Source of the DNA: Ectobius pallidus
Taxonomy: Eukaryota > Arthropoda > Insecta > Blattodea > Ectobiidae
Direction: 5' to 3'
Length of the DNA: 64,000 nucleotides
NCBI GenBank assembly: GCA_964059195.1
Contig: CAXKWD010000005.1
Coordinates: 150,255,265-150,319,264 of the forward strand
Made by a program: the position numbers and the translations under genes
Notes under the pieces: model-generated
What the model was told of the DNA's origin: nothing
Seen by the model: only the letters and a program-made list of their open reading frames with translations
Database searches by the model: none
Shown: positions 21,774-33,625 of the stretch, one piece after another
How the letters are laid out: each line of letters opens with the position of its first letter
How positions within the stretch are numbered: position 1 is the stretch's first letter

Positions 21774-21880
21774 AAAGCAAAAGCTTTAAACTTTAGATGC
21801 CAAGTCAAATTAATAATAAATAGTAGATCAATAATAATTTTCCTGCTCGGTTAAAATAAGATAATATAATAATAAAACAG

Positions 21881-22340
21881 ACTCATGTTTGAATGATATG
21901 GAACTATACAAACTGATTAATGCGTAATCTTTTTAATATTTGAGTAATTTTTTTAAGTATACCGGTGTCAAAATATTAATTATTATTACAATATTTTTCC
22001 TTCTAATGTAATTTCGTTGCATGAAGTGCAAAAAAATATAAAGAAAGAGCAGAACATCTACCGAAAGGACGCCCCTATTAGAGGCCTGATCTTCACCAAG
22101 TGTCAACATTTTAACTTACTACCAATAATATTATTCATACAGAAGGACCGCATTTAGCACCTGATGATAATACAAGATCAAACACTCGTCTTCCAGATAA
22201 GTTATCTAGAACATTCGTAGGCTATGTAGAATTCGTAATATAGGCCCTGAAACCGGTTTAGACAGTGCGAAAGTTCCGAAAATCATTCAGAAATTTATGG
22301 AACCTATAATTATTTTTATTTATTTGTTATTTATTATTCG
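21881..22340. other. No recognised gene
   Basis: AT-rich; nothing identified. Confidence 0.4.
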
Positions 22341-22344
22341 AAAT

Positions 22345-22620
22345 TCCTTTATGAGTCGGCTAGGGTGACGCAGTCAAAATGGAGCTTTTATGTCCAAGAT
22401 CGCGGGTTCGATCCCGGCTCAAGTCGATAGTATGTTTGTCAGTGCATAAATCCTTAGATTGCAAAACAATCAACAAAGACAGAAGAACACAGCCCAAAGA
22501 AGACAATTCTCAAAACATCCCACACGGATGTAGGCTACACAAGGGCCACATTAGCACACAGCACAAATGGTTACCAAAATGGCTTCATTGCTAGGTACTC
22601 CGGGAGTAAGGGTGGGCCAA
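22345..22620 (+). mobile_element. tRNA-derived SINE (third family)
   Basis: The head is GGCTAGGGTGACGCAGTCAA with B-box GCGGGTTCGATCCCGGC at about 22401-22417. The body includes AGACAGAAGAACACAGCCC and ends near CTAGGTACTCCGGGAGTAAG. No clear target duplication. Confidence 0.6.
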
Positions 22621-23443
22621 AAAAAAGTCCACAAATTTACATGCATGTAAAAGAACTTCTATGGGACAAAATTTCGGCAAAACCAGCGACGGGCCCTGCC
22701 ATAGATTGCAGTACACCCCCGCCGTTAAATATCTATAAAACCAACCCGATTTCGTTATGATGGGTTTGGAGATCTAGTATGCAATGTTAGCGTTTCGTGG
22801 AAGGATTTACCGGACAGTGACTGTACTTGGACGTACTGTACCAGAAACCGGCTGGGCAAGGCAGCATCTTGAAGATGTGATGCGGTTACTTAGGTAGTTT
22901 TATCCCGGGGCTGGGCCGCACGGCGTGCACGCGTCCCCCCGTGCCCCACTCCACAAGTCACGTTCTTTCTCGTGCAAGCTTCAGTTTCAAATCTCCATCA
23001 TCCTTATTATACAAAACGCTATTAAAACATTCCCTGCCGCGAACAAGCCCGGCACTTGCTTGGCCAGTGAAACAATGAGAGGAATTCCAAATATTCCCAA
23101 GTGCGAGAGCGAGGAGTGGACCTTGCATAATTTGTGATGATGCTGCTGCAACGACCTCGAAAATCCAGGCTTCAACATGATCACAACCACCCCCTGTAAC
23201 AGGTGTTCACAAAACAGGCTTTTAGTTATCATGTGATCATGGGCGAAACTTCATGAGGTGCTAAACAATCTCACATCTTCCAACGAAACATCGCAAGAAT
23301 TTAAACTTTAACCCTTTAAATAGTCGCCCAGATGTCTGCTGGACCTCCGCAGAAATGAGTGGGATCGGTTGTTTGTGAAATTTCTTAATTCATTTTTTTA
23401 TAAAATTAAAATTATATTATTATAGGAAACGCTAGTAAAAATT
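22621..23443. other. No recognised gene
   Basis: Locally GC-richer at 22900-22945. Overlapping frames on both strands (22925-23137 plus; 22987-23232 minus) carry no known motif. Confidence 0.4.
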
Positions 23444-23444
23444 A

Positions 23445-24095
23445 CCGTATTTCACGGACTATAAGACGCTCCGGACCATAAGACGCACCTTGATTTTAGG
23501 ATGGAAATTTAAAGGAAAAGAAATCTAAAGTGATTCAAAACAAAATTTTTAAAGGGAATAATATACTTTACTGCATAAACAAATTATATCCTTGTACAAG
23601 GACAGCAGTGTACATCACTTCAAACTTATCTGCGTTGTACGAAAATCTCTTCTGTACATGTGGCAACGTAAATTTTAACAACTGAACTGATTTCTCATGA
23701 AAGGCTGAAAATACTTTTACGCCCTGTAACCCTCAATTCAGCATACGGTAAGTGTAACGGGACAAGGCTGTTTAAAAGTCATTGTCTTCATTTAAACCAC
23801 CCGGCAGAGACAACTCCTTTCATATAAAAGAACTCAACATTCCTTTCTTTCCGCATTGTATACCTGGATTCCAGCTACCCTCATTTTACGATTGTGACAA
23901 GTGCACTGATGTACAGTCTGTGCCAAAATTTATAACTATCTCATCGTTTACAACACCTTGTTTATAGCTATGATATTTCGGCAATATTTACCATAATTTT
24001 AATTCTTTAGTGTACTTCGGACCATTAGACGCACCCAACTTTCAAGGCTCTGTTTTCAAGGTAAAAAAGTGCGTCTTATAGTCCGTAAAATACGG
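23445..24095. mobile_element. MITE with TA duplication (CCGTATTTCACGGACTATAA)
   Basis: The ends are CCGTATTTCACGGACTATAA and TTATAGTCCGTAAAATACGG, flanked by TA on both sides (23443-23444 and 24096-24097). Subterminal GACCATAAGACGCACC and its inverted partner GGACCATTAGACGCACC follow. No coding capacity. The TA target suggests Tc1/mariner-type mobilisation. Confidence 0.8.
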
Positions 24096-24097
24096 TA

Positions 24098-25468
24098 CCA
24101 TGAATTCGTCTCTTCTTCATTATGCTTTCGTCATAGGCCAAGTCAGAAGATTTTGGTAGGACATACGCCAATTTCAGTCATAATTTCTTTCAATAGCTTT
24201 TGTTTATATTTGACTATCATCATACAGCAGGTTTTCAGGGTACATTTTCATCGCATGCTATTGCTTTCATTCCCGTTCAATTATAATCTCCACTAACATT
24301 GAGCAAATAGCCTATCCTGTTTTGATTGTACCCAATGAAAAATTATTCTAAAATATGCTGAATTTTGAAGGAAAAAATTACACTGAAATTTAATTTTTAA
24401 ATCAAGCAGGCACATTGCTACTTTCTTACAACTTGACATATTAATTAAGAAACTTTTTATATAGGCTAATATTTTTAAAGTTTTATTTACATAATTATTT
24501 CCATAATTATTTCCTTTTTTCTAAATATGTTTCAAACTTGAATTTTTGGTCCCTAATGGTTACATTCCTGCACTCCTATCGAAAAACTCACAGGACGAGT
24601 ATTTTCTCGTTATAAGACTTTTTGATTTTCTACCACCAGTACGGCCGAATCACATTTCTAGTTAAAATTCTTGGTCGCAATTCAGATAAATAGTCTAACA
24701 AGACAAACTTTATGAATTAAATACTTATTTCAAGTCATACAAAATTAATAACTCAATTAATATAACTTACCCTATAACATTCCACCAAAACCACTTGTTG
24801 ATAGGGAGTTACTCTCATCTTACCTGAAAAATTAGAAAACAAAAATAAGAATTTTGTAGAAGTTTAAGTAAACGGTAGAGTCTGGGACAAAATAAAATAG
24901 TCTTTTGAAATGCTAGTGGAAATTCTGACTGACAAGGGGCTTTCAAGTTTGATTCCCAGTGATAACAGTGGAGGGAATTTTCCAGCTGAATACTTTAGAT
25001 ATATCTAAGAATACATCAGAATGTATGTAGTAAAGAATGAAGAAATTAGGACTTAACTTTTTGAGTAAATAATAATTCTATGCGCTCTCAATGGGCTCTC
25101 AGAAGAGGGAAAAGTGTTGTTTCAGCATTATAGATTATATCTGGAGCATGTTTAAAAGAGATCACGAATAATGTTCTGTAAGCTAACGTTATTTATTCAT
25201 GTATCGTGCAAGTATACAAATATACACCCCTGGTGTTACAAATAGTTTTTCACCATGGGGTGTACCACATATATAGGCTTACATACTCAAGTCAACATTT
25301 ATAGGCCTAAGCTTACATGTTTACCGTTGTGGAATTTATACCTTACTTAGTTTGTCCACCATCATTGATTTTCTAGGTAGGTCTAATGACCTGACTATCC
25401 GTTTATACTTTTATTCTTCAAATCCTCTTTTAATAGGCCTATAAATAATTTCCTTCAATGTTTTTGTA
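24098..25468. other. No recognised gene
   Basis: AT-rich; nothing identified. Confidence 0.4.
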
Positions 25469-25470
25469 TA

Positions 25471-26783
25471 GGGGAGAGTGTTGTACCTTGGGCCATTTTT
25501 TATTGTGTTGCCTTTAACTCGAATTCTAATAGCATTTTCTTAGTTTTTTTTAGTATCTTACCAATGTACTGTGCTTTCTTAACATATTGGCGTTTGTTTT
25601 GAGTATGTACTCCAGTAAAAAATAAGTATAAGAAAAAAATTAAAATATACTGCACAGTGGCTCAAGGTACAACACCCTCATGTACCATGGACCATACTGC
25701 ATAAGAGCATAAATAGAAATTTCCAGAGACTGAAGCCTATGCGAAGTATATGGGGGGAATGTTACCATCACTACACCAGCAGCTGATGCCTTTTCCAGAG
25801 CATCAATAGACAGATGTGTCTCGTGATTGTCCAAGATCAAAAGAACCCTATTTTCTTCAGTTAAGAAAATGGTCAAGAAACTTTAAAAAATGTTGCTTCA
25901 TTTGACCACCCGGATAAATTAGCAGCTCCCATACACCCTAGAAGGCCACCAAACAACATTCTGTCCTTGAAATGAACACGAGGGAATATGAACAAAGGAG
26001 GTAGTTAGTTTCCAACAACATTCACAGCTCCAGTCATAGTGACTAGTTGCACTCTTTCGGTTGCTGTTGCACTTCCAATCTGTTTTAGACTTTTAGGATC
26101 AACGATGTTTGACTGTCCCTGCACAGTGCTTAGGCCAGTTTCGTCCAAGTTCCATATGTTTTCGAGAGGAATGGGACCAAATCTGTTGTGGACATTTTTG
26201 ATGTTATCGAAGAAACATTTTCTTCTCTGGATCATTCAAATTAATTTTCTTAAGAGCCTTTTTCAAAACTCTTGTGTCAGCAGGCTCCCGGGTCTTACTA
26301 CGAGTCATTGTTGTCCTGACAACAATACTGGAACACATAAAAATAAAATATAATGTAACCTCTTGTACCATGGTCCGCCGGCTCAAGGTACAAGACGCAG
26401 TTGTGGCTCAAGGTACACGATTGTCTGTTTCCACACAAATATGGCTATCGATATGATCTTCCGGTATCTAAATAACAAAATGTATGGTCATTTTACTCAC
26501 CAAATAATAGTGAATCCAATGGATATTCGCAAAAACATCTTTATGCACAAGATAAAGTTCAATTATCAAGCAACTGGCGAGGAAAAATTTTAGTTTTCCC
26601 CAGAAAAAACAACTTTTTGGTCTTGAACACGCAGATCTGAAGCAAACACGTCGAAAATTGAACAGAGACTGCCTGAGGCCACGAGAAGCATATAGTTCAA
26701 CGGTTAGCGCGCTAGATGTCAACAGTTCTCAGATATTAGAACTGGTCCAAGGTACACTATGGTCTTGGTACAACACTCTCCCC
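25471..26783 (-). mobile_element. pogo/Tigger-type DNA transposon, internally decayed
   Basis: The ends are GGGGAGAGTGTTGTACC and GGTACAACACTCTCCCC, flanked by TA (25469-25470 and 26784-26785). Subterminal GGCTCAAGGTACA-like motifs recur near 25660, 26378 and 26407. The minus strand holds DDE transposase remnants (25640-26300). The N-terminal DNA-binding half is missing or unrecognisable. Confidence 0.85.
25640..26300 (-). pseudogene. pogo/Tigger DDE transposase remnant
   Basis: In order on the minus strand: NDPEKKMF, then in another frame FFDNIKNVHNRFGPIPLENI followed by WNLDETGLSTVQ (first catalytic Asp), QIGSATATERVQLVTMTGAV then NVVGN, a stop- and shift-broken stretch reading QGQNVVWWP, and LLILDNHETHLSIDA (second catalytic Asp) with VMVTFPPYTSHRLQ. 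These are the classic DDE_1 motifs of Tigger/pogo-type transposases. Frame changes near 26225 and 25880-26005 show it cannot make a working protein. The third acidic residue is not visible. Confidence 0.85.
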
Positions 26784-26785
26784 TA

Positions 26786-28189
26786 CTTATACCCCACGTA
26801 TACTTATGTTAGAACATAAAAAATATTTAAAACATGTATGACTTATTAGCCTAGTTTAGGTTTCTGGACATCATATATGTTCGGGTATTCTTTATTTAAA
26901 CATAATTGTCATCATCCTTTCTCAATGTCTTCTTTTCTTTCTAAGATTCCATACCTTAAACACCACCATTGCAGCTCCATTCCCCACATTTCTTTCATTT
27001 TAATGTAGTACACTAATGCCTTTTCCCCTGATCATTGCACAATGATTTTGCCTCTGAATAACATTAGGTGTACATGATTATCAGATGGTTAATAACTTTC
27101 TTTGAAATTACATTAATGTTTTTCTCCTGGTTGCATACTAAATCCCTTATCCAATTTAGTTCTATCTCGTCTAATATTTTGCCAATATTATATAGCATAC
27201 TTTTGTTCGATTACCACTTTCATTTAATTGGAACTAAAAGCAAATTTTCACTAGGCCTACATCTTAGATCACGAATAGGCTATAGTAAAACAATTTCTTT
27301 CTGACAAAGTGAAACGAGAGTAAGGGGAGAGCATTCAGAGGTGGGAGTTGAATTCAGAGAGTCAAGTCACAGTTCCCCTTCCGCCAGTCTTGACATTTAT
27401 AGCTGTATATCTTATTCCGTGCGATGTGACAACCTTAAAGACTAGCGTATGAATGAATAATCACCCCTTCAAATGACAATATTTCGATAATTGACTCGTT
27501 CAGGCTACTGAGCATCTATGTTAGCAGGTTCAGGTAGAAAGCATTTTACTATAGATGCTGTATACTCAACAACTGCATGAAACTATGAGTTTAATCGTAG
27601 GAAATACTACAGTATGTAATGTATAAGAAAATTAGTGATGTCATCAACTAGTTCGTACGTACGAGAAATAAATGTGCGAGATGCATGAAGCTACTGGTAT
27701 TCATTATCCCCTCCACACGCCGAGGGTGGCGATGCGACGGGGAGGATGAGCGGAGATAATTTTGTAAATGCAGTTTTGTCGCTCAGTGATACGTGTGAAA
27801 CATGGCAAAGTAATTGAAACATAATAGAATATTACGCCAGTAAAACCACATTGTTAACATATTCCTCACAGCAAGGGTAAAGGAATAGTTGTACAAGCTG
27901 TTTGTGTTACTAAAGTTAACTAGCAAGTTGTTTTAGAAACTAGTCTCTTGTATGATTATAGTCCTAGGTTAAGCCCCAAATTAATTCAAGGAAGTTCAGT
28001 GAAATACAGCGTGTTTTCTAAATGGGCAGGATTATCCATAGCACATATTAAATCATGGAATATACGAGTACAGTGGGGAATAAAAGCTCAGGACATAATT
28101 ATGCATTTAGCACGAGAATTCAGTTAATTCAAATATTTTCTCCATAGTATGTTTCACAAGAATATAGTAATATTAGATCATTAGTAGTA
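26786..28189. other. No recognised gene
   Basis: AT-rich with a GC-richer patch near 27705-27760. Nothing identified. Confidence 0.4.
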
Positions 28190-28194
28190 GGAGC

Positions 28195-28540
28195 GTCGGT
28201 CACGGTGGTCTAGAGGTCGCGGGATCAAACCCGGCCGCGGTCAATGGATTTTTCAGACTTAAAAATTCTGGGCATGGAGTCCTGTGACTTTATGCTGGGG
28301 GGCCCGTGTCGTAGATTTACGGCATGTAAAATCACCCCAAGCCTAAATTAGAGCCTCTAGACAAAATTCCTCGACCCTTTCACGTCCAAGTAATAGGCCT
28401 ATCTTAGTTTCCGGGAAGGGGGGCTGTGAGGCACAAGCTGTCACTCTGCCCTCTCTCGGAAAATGAGCGTAACAAAATTCACCTAGGTGACAGAAACCTC
28501 CAACTAGAGGCCCTACGCCCCAACACCAGGGGATATAGGA
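28195..28540 (+). mobile_element. tRNA-derived SINE (fourth family)
   Basis: The head is CGGTCACGGTGGTCTAGAGG with B-box GCGGGATCAAACCCGGCC at about 28228-28245, followed by a body with GGGGGGCCCGTGTCGTAG and CACGTCCAAGTAATAGGCC, and running into the GT array. Confidence 0.6.
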
Positions 28541-28543
28541 AAC

Positions 28544-28544
<1 letters not shown>

Positions 28545-28603
<59 letters not shown>
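28545..28603. repeat. (GT)n(GA)n microsatellite
   Basis: About 21 GT units followed by about 8 GA units. Confidence 0.95.
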
Positions 28604-28699
28604 TATTTTCTTAAAATTCCTTCCAAGTAGCCGATTAATGATAAATAAACAGCAATTAAAAGTTATGGGTCTGTGAGGCCCATGGTATAACTAGGATAG

Positions 28700-29235
28700 C
28701 CTATCTCTTCTCTATATATTTATATAAGAGGATTTGTCCTGACTGACTGACTAGCAGAGAATCACCGTAGAGCCTAAACTATAATAGGTAGAGACTTGGA
28801 ATTTTGACAGTACCTTCGTTTATTAATGTAAGTGTAATACGAGGCATGGTAATGTGTATATTATTATACCGCAGGTTTTTGGAGAGGGAAGTTTGAAAGT
28901 GATATTGAATTTCTTTTAAATTTCATCCCCGAAACGGTTGTATGGTAAAATGAGAGTGAGAAATAAAATATTCCGCAAAGACAATACAATTTTATGTTTC
29001 AACTCTCACCAGGCTTGGTGTAGAAGCGATGGGATGCCTCTAGTCTAGAGCCATAAAAAGCTATATCAAGCGTTTTCTGAGGGAATAGTTTGAGTGTGAC
29101 AAGTCGTTTTTCTTCATTTCAAATTCTAAATACCTATATAAGGACCTATAATTTGAAAACAGAAAGTCCTTCATAAGCTAATTTCCAATTACAAAATACA
29201 AAACCCGGGCGACGCCGGACCTTTTACGCTAGTTT
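28700..29235. repeat. Unclassified repeat ending in a CCCGGGCGACGCCGG hairpin motif
   Basis: It starts near a CTGACTGACTGACT run (28739) and ends AACCCGGGCGACGCCGGACC at about 29201-29220 next to CTAGTTTC. Many arthropod repeats share this layout; I cannot name the element. Confidence 0.4.
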
Positions 29236-30129
29236 CAAATAGGCCTAATGATTTGTTAATGTGTCACGTTTAGTTGTCAGAATACCTACAGTAAAACACT
29301 TCAGATTTCTTCACTAAAACGGCATTTTTCCTTAGTACAAATAGTGTGCGAATGTGCTTTCTTTGTGTCTGGTAACGAGTGTAGGTTATGGGCAAGCGAA
29401 TGAGCTCATAAAAACATAACAATAAGTCTTGTGTAGCGAGACAGATGCCGGTAAAAGAGATGTAATGGAAGGGTGGGATAGGACGAGTGTCAGCAATAAA
29501 GCAAAATTTATAACATTTAATATGAAAGCAAAGTGGCTGTATACATTCTTCAGACCTCACTTATGTAAAGATAAAACTTCAGCATCTGATAGTTTCTAGG
29601 GCGTAAGATGAGATGGTGAGGAAGGCGGGTTCTGGATCAAGTTTTTCTCATTAAAGACAATCATTATCCTTATTTTGACGCTATCTGCACTCTGAAAGAT
29701 CCAAACACTGTTGCCTATGATTTTTATGTCTTCAATTGAGAAGAAATAATCGTTAAAATCAGAGCTAGAGTTGGGAAAAAAAAAAGTTTTAGAGGGTACT
29801 GTGGAAATCATTCCCTAAGTTATCTTAGTAATGAAGTGCATCATGCCGGATACTAAAATAAATGCCGTTAAATTATGTTATTAGATTGGATTAAAATTGT
29901 CAAATTTATCAAATACATAGACGCTGTCAAAGTTAGGAGTATTTAAATTTTACACATTATCACAGGTATCATCCAAGGCAATCTAAACTTAACATCAACC
30001 GTGATAGCCTAATGATAAGAGTCCATGTCACAAATGTCAATACTTTCGGTATGCTGTCGGAACTTGATGAAACTTAGGAATCACTGATAGACAGTCAAAA
30101 ATGTGCATATATGCATATACGCAAAAAAT
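29236..30129. other. No recognised gene
   Basis: A 96-codon minus frame (29270-29560) and a 71-codon one (29596-29811) have no known motif. Confidence 0.4.
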
Positions 30130-30300
30130 ACATCTAAACATTGTAAATAAAATCTAGTAAACTGATGTAACAAAGTGCCGGAATGATTTTGGTTAATCAG
30201 TTATAATTTCAAATATAATATGCAGAAAAAATTTCCAAAAAGCTCCAGATTAATTAATTAATTAAGCAGGGCTTACGGAAGAATAAAGGTCTAGTTTTTA
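30130..30300 (-). mobile_element. LINE 3' UTR fragment
   Basis: AAACTGATGTAACAAAGTGC, TTAATCAGT, ATATGCAGAAAA, CTCCAGAT and AAGCAGGGCTTACGGAAGAA recur in the same order at 60150-60300, where a LINE C-terminus follows on the minus strand. Confidence 0.5.
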
Positions 30301-30397
30301 AACAATCAGATTAAAATCGTCCAACTTCAGCAGAACTGTACAGATTAGTGATAGCTTGACAACCGCACACTCACATAAAATACAAAAAAAAAAAAAA

Positions 30398-30480
30398 AGG
30401 CAAATTGGCCGGCTTCGGGATTTGTGTCAGGGACTGCCTGAATGCGAGTCCAAGACGGCACCATCTCGGGAACTGTGCTC
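30398..30480 (-). mobile_element. SINE head fragment (same family as 6062-6236)
   Basis: CGGGATTTGTGTCAGGGA and GCGAGTCCAAGACGGC correspond to the tRNA-like head seen at 6165-6215, with a poly-A run (30374-30389) just upstream. Confidence 0.5.
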
Positions 30481-30529
30481 AGTTTTAAGGTCTAGTTTGA
30501 TAAGCGTATACAAAGGAATAGTATTATTT

Positions 30530-30900
30530 GTCATAACTAACTGTATTGCAACTTCCAAAGCCGTATATGAAGACTAAAACAATAGGCTATGTTGTCATGA
30601 TAACTCATATGCTTTTGACAAATTCTTTCTAATACATTACCATAAAGTAGGCACTAAATTGGGATTTACTCCGGTACCAGACAAATGATTTGGTCCAAAA
30701 TTAAAAGACTTCTTCCCATATACGTTACAAATGCGTGTACCAAGTTTCATGAAAATCCGATAAAGCGTATTCGAGTTATTGCGCTTACAGACACAAGGAC
30801 AGATGGGTCAATATTTCCCGTCCACCACACAATCTCAAAAAGTACCATACTGGCACTTAATAACATTTTATGGTTAGATGCCCGATTAATAAAAAGATCT
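30530..30900. repeat. Unclassified repeat with ACAGACACA motif, copy 1
   Basis: CTAACTGTATTGCAACTTCC, TTACTCCGGTACC, ACCAAGTTTCATGAAAATCC, GAGTTATTGCGCTTACAGAC. The same order is found at 52590-52920. Confidence 0.75.
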
Positions 30901-31315
30901 ATATAAAGCAAACTTTGTAGGTATATATTATGTGACGAACGCACAGCCAACGTTACCTATTAACAAGACATAATTCAAATGTGAGATTAATTATTGTCAT
31001 AGCAACCGGGGAAAAAAGAGCATTGAATGACTTGGACGAAACTCACTGTGTTTATTTGGGGGAGGAGGGAACCTAGGGAACTCGCATCTGGGGTCTTCTT
31101 TTCCTCCGGACTTCGCACTTTAATAGTAAAATGTAGGCTACATCGAAACCGAAATTTTAGTATTTTTAAAATTATCAAGTGTTTTAATTGTTTATGCATG
31201 ATTTGGGTAAGGTTCATCACTCTGTGGTTTGTTTTACTCGTTTAATTTCGAAACTTTATGCCCATACGAAAGCACAAGAGTCGTTGTATTCCTTTAATTA
31301 TTTATATTCTCTTAC
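30901..31315. other. No recognised gene
   Basis: Overlapping short frames on both strands (30987-31245) have no motif. Confidence 0.4.
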
Positions 31316-31715
31316 GGAAAATGGAATCAATTCCTGACAGGGCATGGGAAATTTGGTGAATACTTACATAGATTAAAAAAATTATATCTCTGCAAATTGT
31401 AAATGTAAAGAGGAAAGCCAGTCTGTTAGACATCTCTTATTTCACTGTCCATTATTTACGCACGGACGTTATCAGTTAATATTACGAGTATATTTAAAAT
31501 TTGACTATCGTCTCTTCTTAAATAAGCAAAGTTATAAAGTTGTTTCAAGTTTCATGAATAGTGTATTTGCAAAATTGTAATATGTATAAGTAGTCTACTG
31601 TATACTCTGTATATTGGCCTATGTTTAATCTACGAGTATAACCCTAATATGCCAGCTGGTAAGATAGGGGTCTGTACTTTTGGAAATTCAACAATAAATG
31701 TTAATAAATATAATG
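31316..31715 (+). pseudogene. LINE C-terminus and 3' UTR (RNase H-bearing type)
   Basis: Frame-broken sequence reads FLTGHGKFGEYLHRLKK, then a C-K-C then VRHLLFHCPLF cysteine-histidine motif. The 3' UTR is shared with 36060-36258 and ends TATGCCAGCTGGTAAGATAG then AATAAATGTTAATAAATA. It is strongly 5' truncated. Confidence 0.7.
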
Positions 31716-31759
31716 TTGTATAATTTTTTCTGTTAAATAAATTATGTATGTAAAACATT

Positions 31760-31796
31760 TACCAGTTGAGTAAATAATCGCCGCGGGCACGTGATT
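31760..31796 (-). repeat. CCGCGGGCAC motif repeat, reverse copy
   Basis: AGTTGAGTAAATAATCGCCG then CGGGCACGTG is the reverse complement of the 14983-15030 motif. Confidence 0.6.
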
Positions 31797-32284
31797 GTGA
31801 AGATATAAAATGGTTTACTGCAAATAAATATTGTAATAGACTATATTCCCTCTTCTGACAAACTAAAAACATCAACAGTATTCAGAGTAACTTACCTTCA
31901 AATGGATTACAGTGTGAAATTGAAAATTACGAGTCTATGAAGAAGGCTAGTTATTATGTGACTTTAAGATGTTTTTAGTTTCGTTGTGATGTCACTTATT
32001 TAGTTACGCTTTTTACTAAGCCATGCCACGCTCTGTTAGAACTTGTCTTTGTGTGAACATTTATAGCTCTCTAAAGTAAGATCGTTTTCACGGAAGCATA
32101 AGTTGCAACTGTTTTAAAGTAAGAAAAATATGATTAATTCACGGTACGTCTATAAAATAACAATAAACCTACAACCTACCAGCCGATGAATTTTAAGATT
32201 TGGTAGAAATTGCAGTGTCTGTCTAGCCAATGTTACTACACAAGCAGTCGTTCCCGTGAATAAGATATTTCGTATGTCTACTAA
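31797..32284. other. No recognised gene
   Basis: Nothing identified. Confidence 0.4.

Positions 32285-32372
<88 letters not shown>
32285..32372. repeat. (AAT)n(ATT)n inverted microsatellite
   Basis: AAT units switch to ATT units near 32322, making a self-complementary array able to form a long hairpin. Confidence 0.95.
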
Positions 32373-32384
32373 GGAATAATATCC

Positions 32385-32790
32385 ACCGCTGTGGCGTATG
32401 GGATGCGTTCGATCCTCTCACGCAGCGGGACCGGGTTCGATTCCTGACCTAGGTGGGTTTTTTTCTGAGGTTTTTCCTCGCCTGTGAGACAAATGTCGGA
32501 TAACTTAAGGCCCTTGTGGTCCCCAGATACCATCTGGCCGTCATTATCATCTTCATTCCATCCTCGCCTTGTTTGGAGTGAGTATGTGTGTGAATGGCGT
32601 GTCTCGTCCTATGTGTTCGTGTTGTCTCGGAGGTGGCCCAGGCATTGGGATGACCACTCATCCGAGAAGGCCCTCCATGTCCTTGTCTGGTCAAAAAAGT
32701 AGTCTATGTATGTGGTCTGAAGATAATCCCTCTCTCGACAGGTCGCGGCCCTGTAAGACCCGAGCGGCTTGGGACGCTTAAATTCTAAAA
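32385..32790 (+). mobile_element. tRNA-derived SINE (fifth family)
   Basis: The head is CCGCTGTGGCGTATGGGATG, B-box GACCGGGTTCGATTCC at about 32430-32445, then a body with GACAAATGTCGGATAACTTA and GGTCGCGGCCCTGTAAGACC. It lies between two trinucleotide arrays. Open frames across the body are not genes. Confidence 0.6.
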
Positions 32791-32834
32791 GGGAGAGGTA
32801 AAACTAAGATAAAGAAAGAGAGAGAAAGATTAAG

Positions 32835-32835
32835 A

Positions 32836-32912
<77 letters not shown>
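32835..32912. repeat. (ATT)n microsatellite
   Basis: About 25 ATT units following a GA-rich run. Confidence 0.95.
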
Positions 32913-33617
32913 GTATAACGGAATGGTAATTAGATTTTGAAGTTCACTTTCAATATTTTGCATCCTACATTTTCACTGGAACCATATATAGGTTTTCACA
33001 TTAGATCAGCATTTAAACTGTGGCGTAGGTGTGGCCTAAGAGAAGAACTGAATCGCAAACATAAATTAAAAACAAACATCATTACTGTCGCTTGAGGGAG
33101 ACATTTAACTCATTCCCACAAGTGTCGGGTCGGCGGGAACCGCACAAGTAACAGTCTTCTTTCCCGCAAAGCAGAAAAGACGCGAAATCTAGGGTACTAA
33201 CCGTACTCTTGTGAAGCGATTTCTCTTACATTTCTCATGGACGCCGGCTCTTAACGCTTCAACTTTTTCCATTATATTTATCTTTTCTAGCTGTAAACAG
33301 GTCTGGAGTCTATTTACAAAATATGTGGACGATTCATGTCTGTTAACGAGCTATTGGCCTCGAAGCCCTTTGCAAGAAATCTTGATTGTATTTATATGCA
33401 ATAGAAATTTGCTGTTGAGGGAAATATCTCATATCAGGGTCCCAGAGGGACTTATTGCGGATAGTACCTGTGGCGACAAAACTAATGCTATTCAGTTACA
33501 CAATAATTATAAGATAAGATATAACGGATTCCACGTTCAGACGACTTTTTCCCATTCTACCATTTATCTACAAAAAGAATGCAATAGCATAGTTCTCTAA
33601 CCTGAAAATTTATTATA
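32913..33617. other. Unidentified sequence with a 129-codon frame
   Basis: An open frame at 33211-33600 has no known domain. It ends just before the hAT-like element at 33626. Low composition bias makes chance the simplest explanation. Confidence 0.3.
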
Positions 33618-33625
33618 CTGATTAT

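Larger units (their letters stand above)
20972..21880 (-). repeat. Right arm of the large inverted repeat (interrupted)
   Basis: Blocks of about 20972-21202, 21368-21470 and 21774-21880 mirror the left arm. Two SINEs (21203-21367 and 21471-21773) interrupt it. Without them the arm is about 0.43 kb, matching the left. Confidence 0.8.

Noticed and set aside
32150..32963. Four frames with poly-Ile
   Set aside because: They come from the AAT/ATT arrays and a SINE body.
33211..33600. 129-codon frame as a possible host gene
   Set aside because: No domain, no splice or promoter evidence; length is within what chance allows in this much sequence.
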